This document shows, piece after piece, positions 40,585 to 41,182 of a DNA stretch of 41,182 bases (position 1 is its first letter; each line of letters opens with the position of its first letter). The position numbers and the translations under genes were made by a program. The notes under the pieces were generated by a model. It saw nothing but the letters and a program-made list of their open reading frames with translations. It did no database searches and was not told where the DNA came from. Location: contig KI911996.1 of assembly GCA_000517005.1 (NCBI GenBank), positions 93,518 to 134,699 on the forward strand, read 5' to 3'. This stretch comes from Microvirga lupini (lineage in GTDB: Bacteria; Pseudomonadota; Alphaproteobacteria; Rhizobiales; Beijerinckiaceae).

Positions 40585-40671
40585 GCTCTTTGGATCTCGT
40601 GTGGTGGCGGAAGGGGCCATAGCACAGAGTGGGCCCGTTCACGACCCTTCCGATTTCGTTGCGCTTTGAGG

Positions 40672-40700
40672 TTGACACCGGCCATGCGGGTCACCATAAG
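40672..40700 (+). promoter_or_regulatory. promoter of the tRNA-Tyr/tRNA-Gly unit
   Basis: A perfect -35 TTGACA, 17-bp spacer and CATAAG (-10) lie 77 bp before tRNA-Tyr, giving a predicted start near 40707. This fits the strong promoter expected before tRNA genes. Confidence 0.65.
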
Positions 40701-40776
40701 AGCGCCACGGAGCGCTCAGCCACGGCAGGCGCTCCGCTGAACAGCCTCGGCGTTTTGCGTTCGGGTTGGGTTCTAT

Positions 40777-40861
40777 GGGGGAATGTCCCGAGCGGCAAAG
40801 GGGGCGGACTGTAAATCCGCTGGCTATGCCTTCGTAGGTTCGAGTCCTACTTCCCCCACCA
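40777..40861 (+). tRNA. tRNA-Tyr (anticodon GUA)
   Basis: Acceptor GGGGGAA/TTCCCCC, anticodon loop CTGTAAA (anticodon GTA), long class II variable arm, T-arm GTAGGTTCGAGTCCTAC, discriminator A and encoded CCA. Confidence 0.96.
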
Positions 40862-40878
40862 CCCAATCAGAAGGGCAT

Positions 40879-40952
40879 GCGGGTGTAGCTCAATGGTAGA
40901 GCAGCAGCCTTCCAAGCTGAATACGAGGGTTCGATTCCCTTCACCCGCTCCA
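40879..40952 (+). tRNA. tRNA-Gly (anticodon UCC)
   Basis: Acceptor GCGGGTG/CACCCGC, D-arm TAGCTCAATGGTAGAGC, anticodon loop CTTCCAA (anticodon TCC), T-arm GAGGGTTCGATTCCCTT, discriminator T and encoded CCA. Confidence 0.96.
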
Positions 40953-41044
40953 CCTTCCGCGATGCTTCCCGCTTAGCTTGTAATTTTAGCCTTCAGGGGC
41001 TTTATACAGGCCGAACCTGTCCAGCGAGGTGGTGCATGACATTT

Positions 41045-41137
41045 CGGTCCTTGGAGGGTTCATGGACCGAGTTATCAGGCATTAGGTTCTGCAATATCGA
41101 AATTGGCTCTTGCGCAAATAGCGCAACCGCAATATCG
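41045..41137 (+). other. palindromes and direct repeats at the right edge
   Basis: An inverted repeat CGGTCC/GGACCG (41045-41069) is followed by a direct repeat GCAATATCG (41091 and 41129) flanking TTGCGC-AAATA-GCGCAA. This may be part of the leader or promoter of the next gene, which in this gene order is usually tuf. The gene itself is outside the window. Confidence 0.4.
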
Positions 41138-41182
41138 GGACGCCCTGGGTTTTTTGTTCCTGGCCTATGCAAGGTAGAGATC

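Noticed and set aside
40777-40861. Whether tRNA-Tyr could be an amber suppressor
   Set aside because: Its anticodon is plainly GTA, not CTA. No suppressor tRNA is in this window.
1-41182. CRISPR array, integrase, insertion sequence or prophage
   Set aside because: No regularly spaced direct repeats, transposase motifs or phage genes were found on either strand.

Overview
The window looks like chromosome of a GC-rich alphaproteobacterium of the Hyphomicrobiales (Rhizobiales). A Methylobacteriaceae/Microvirga-type genome fits best. This rests on gene content (folE-hisI beside an IscU-like scaffold, yidD and thrS; rlmB followed by tRNA-Tyr and tRNA-Gly), CtrA-type TTAA-N7-TTAA sites, a BTLCP-type protease, an alphaproteobacterial porin end, and families of palindromic intergenic repeats. 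The genus is inferred, not proven.

Layout. Positions 1-8000 are an accessory, small-gene-rich stretch. It holds a porin 3' end, a lipoprotein, a single-domain response regulator, a YflT-like stress protein, a NepR-like relic, a secreted 4-Cys protein, an RTX-type protein broken by an amber codon, a LuxR/NarL-type regulator with a degenerate receiver, and several 24-58 aa membrane proteins that are easy to miss. Positions 8000-14100 carry tRNA-Leu(UAA), a FAD monooxygenase, a CHCC zinc-finger protein, an alpha/beta hydrolase with a methyltransferase, a crotonase-fold protein, cysE, a DUF3126 protein and a gamma-carbonic anhydrase. Positions 14100-20500 carry a BTLCP protease, a rhomboid protease, a CBS protein, a patatin-like hydrolase, an MFS transporter, hisI, folE and an IscU/SufU-like scaffold. 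Positions 20500-25500 carry palindromic repeats, an orphan radical SAM enzyme, yidD, thrS and a nucleotidyltransferase. Positions 25500-30300 carry a CBS-disordered-BON fusion and a two-gene YfhO membrane/exported-protein operon. Positions 30600-40600 carry a nitroreductase, a flavin reductase, a nadK-maoC-citE-like cluster, cutA, an amber-interrupted exported MBL hydrolase, two SpoU/TrmH methyltransferases, tRNA-Thr(UGU) and an MHS-type transporter. The window ends with tRNA-Tyr(GUA) and tRNA-Gly(UCC), the usual lead-in to tuf in this group.

The most striking cross-window pattern is three minus-strand genes that each read as one coherent protein, except for a single in-frame TAG where a Gln (CAG) codon would fit: a NepR-like anti-sigma factor, an RTX protein and an MBL-fold hydrolase. 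Other genes here end normally in TAG, so genome-wide recoding is unlikely. Fresh C-to-T nonsense mutations, amber readthrough, or sequence error are the options. Other second-look items are a two-module palindromic repeat with CTAG-like ends that supplies a stop codon, a radical SAM enzyme with a cysteine-less SPASM-like tail and a 12-codon ORF just upstream, and a 13-codon ORF with a strong Shine-Dalgarno whose stop overlaps a terminator.
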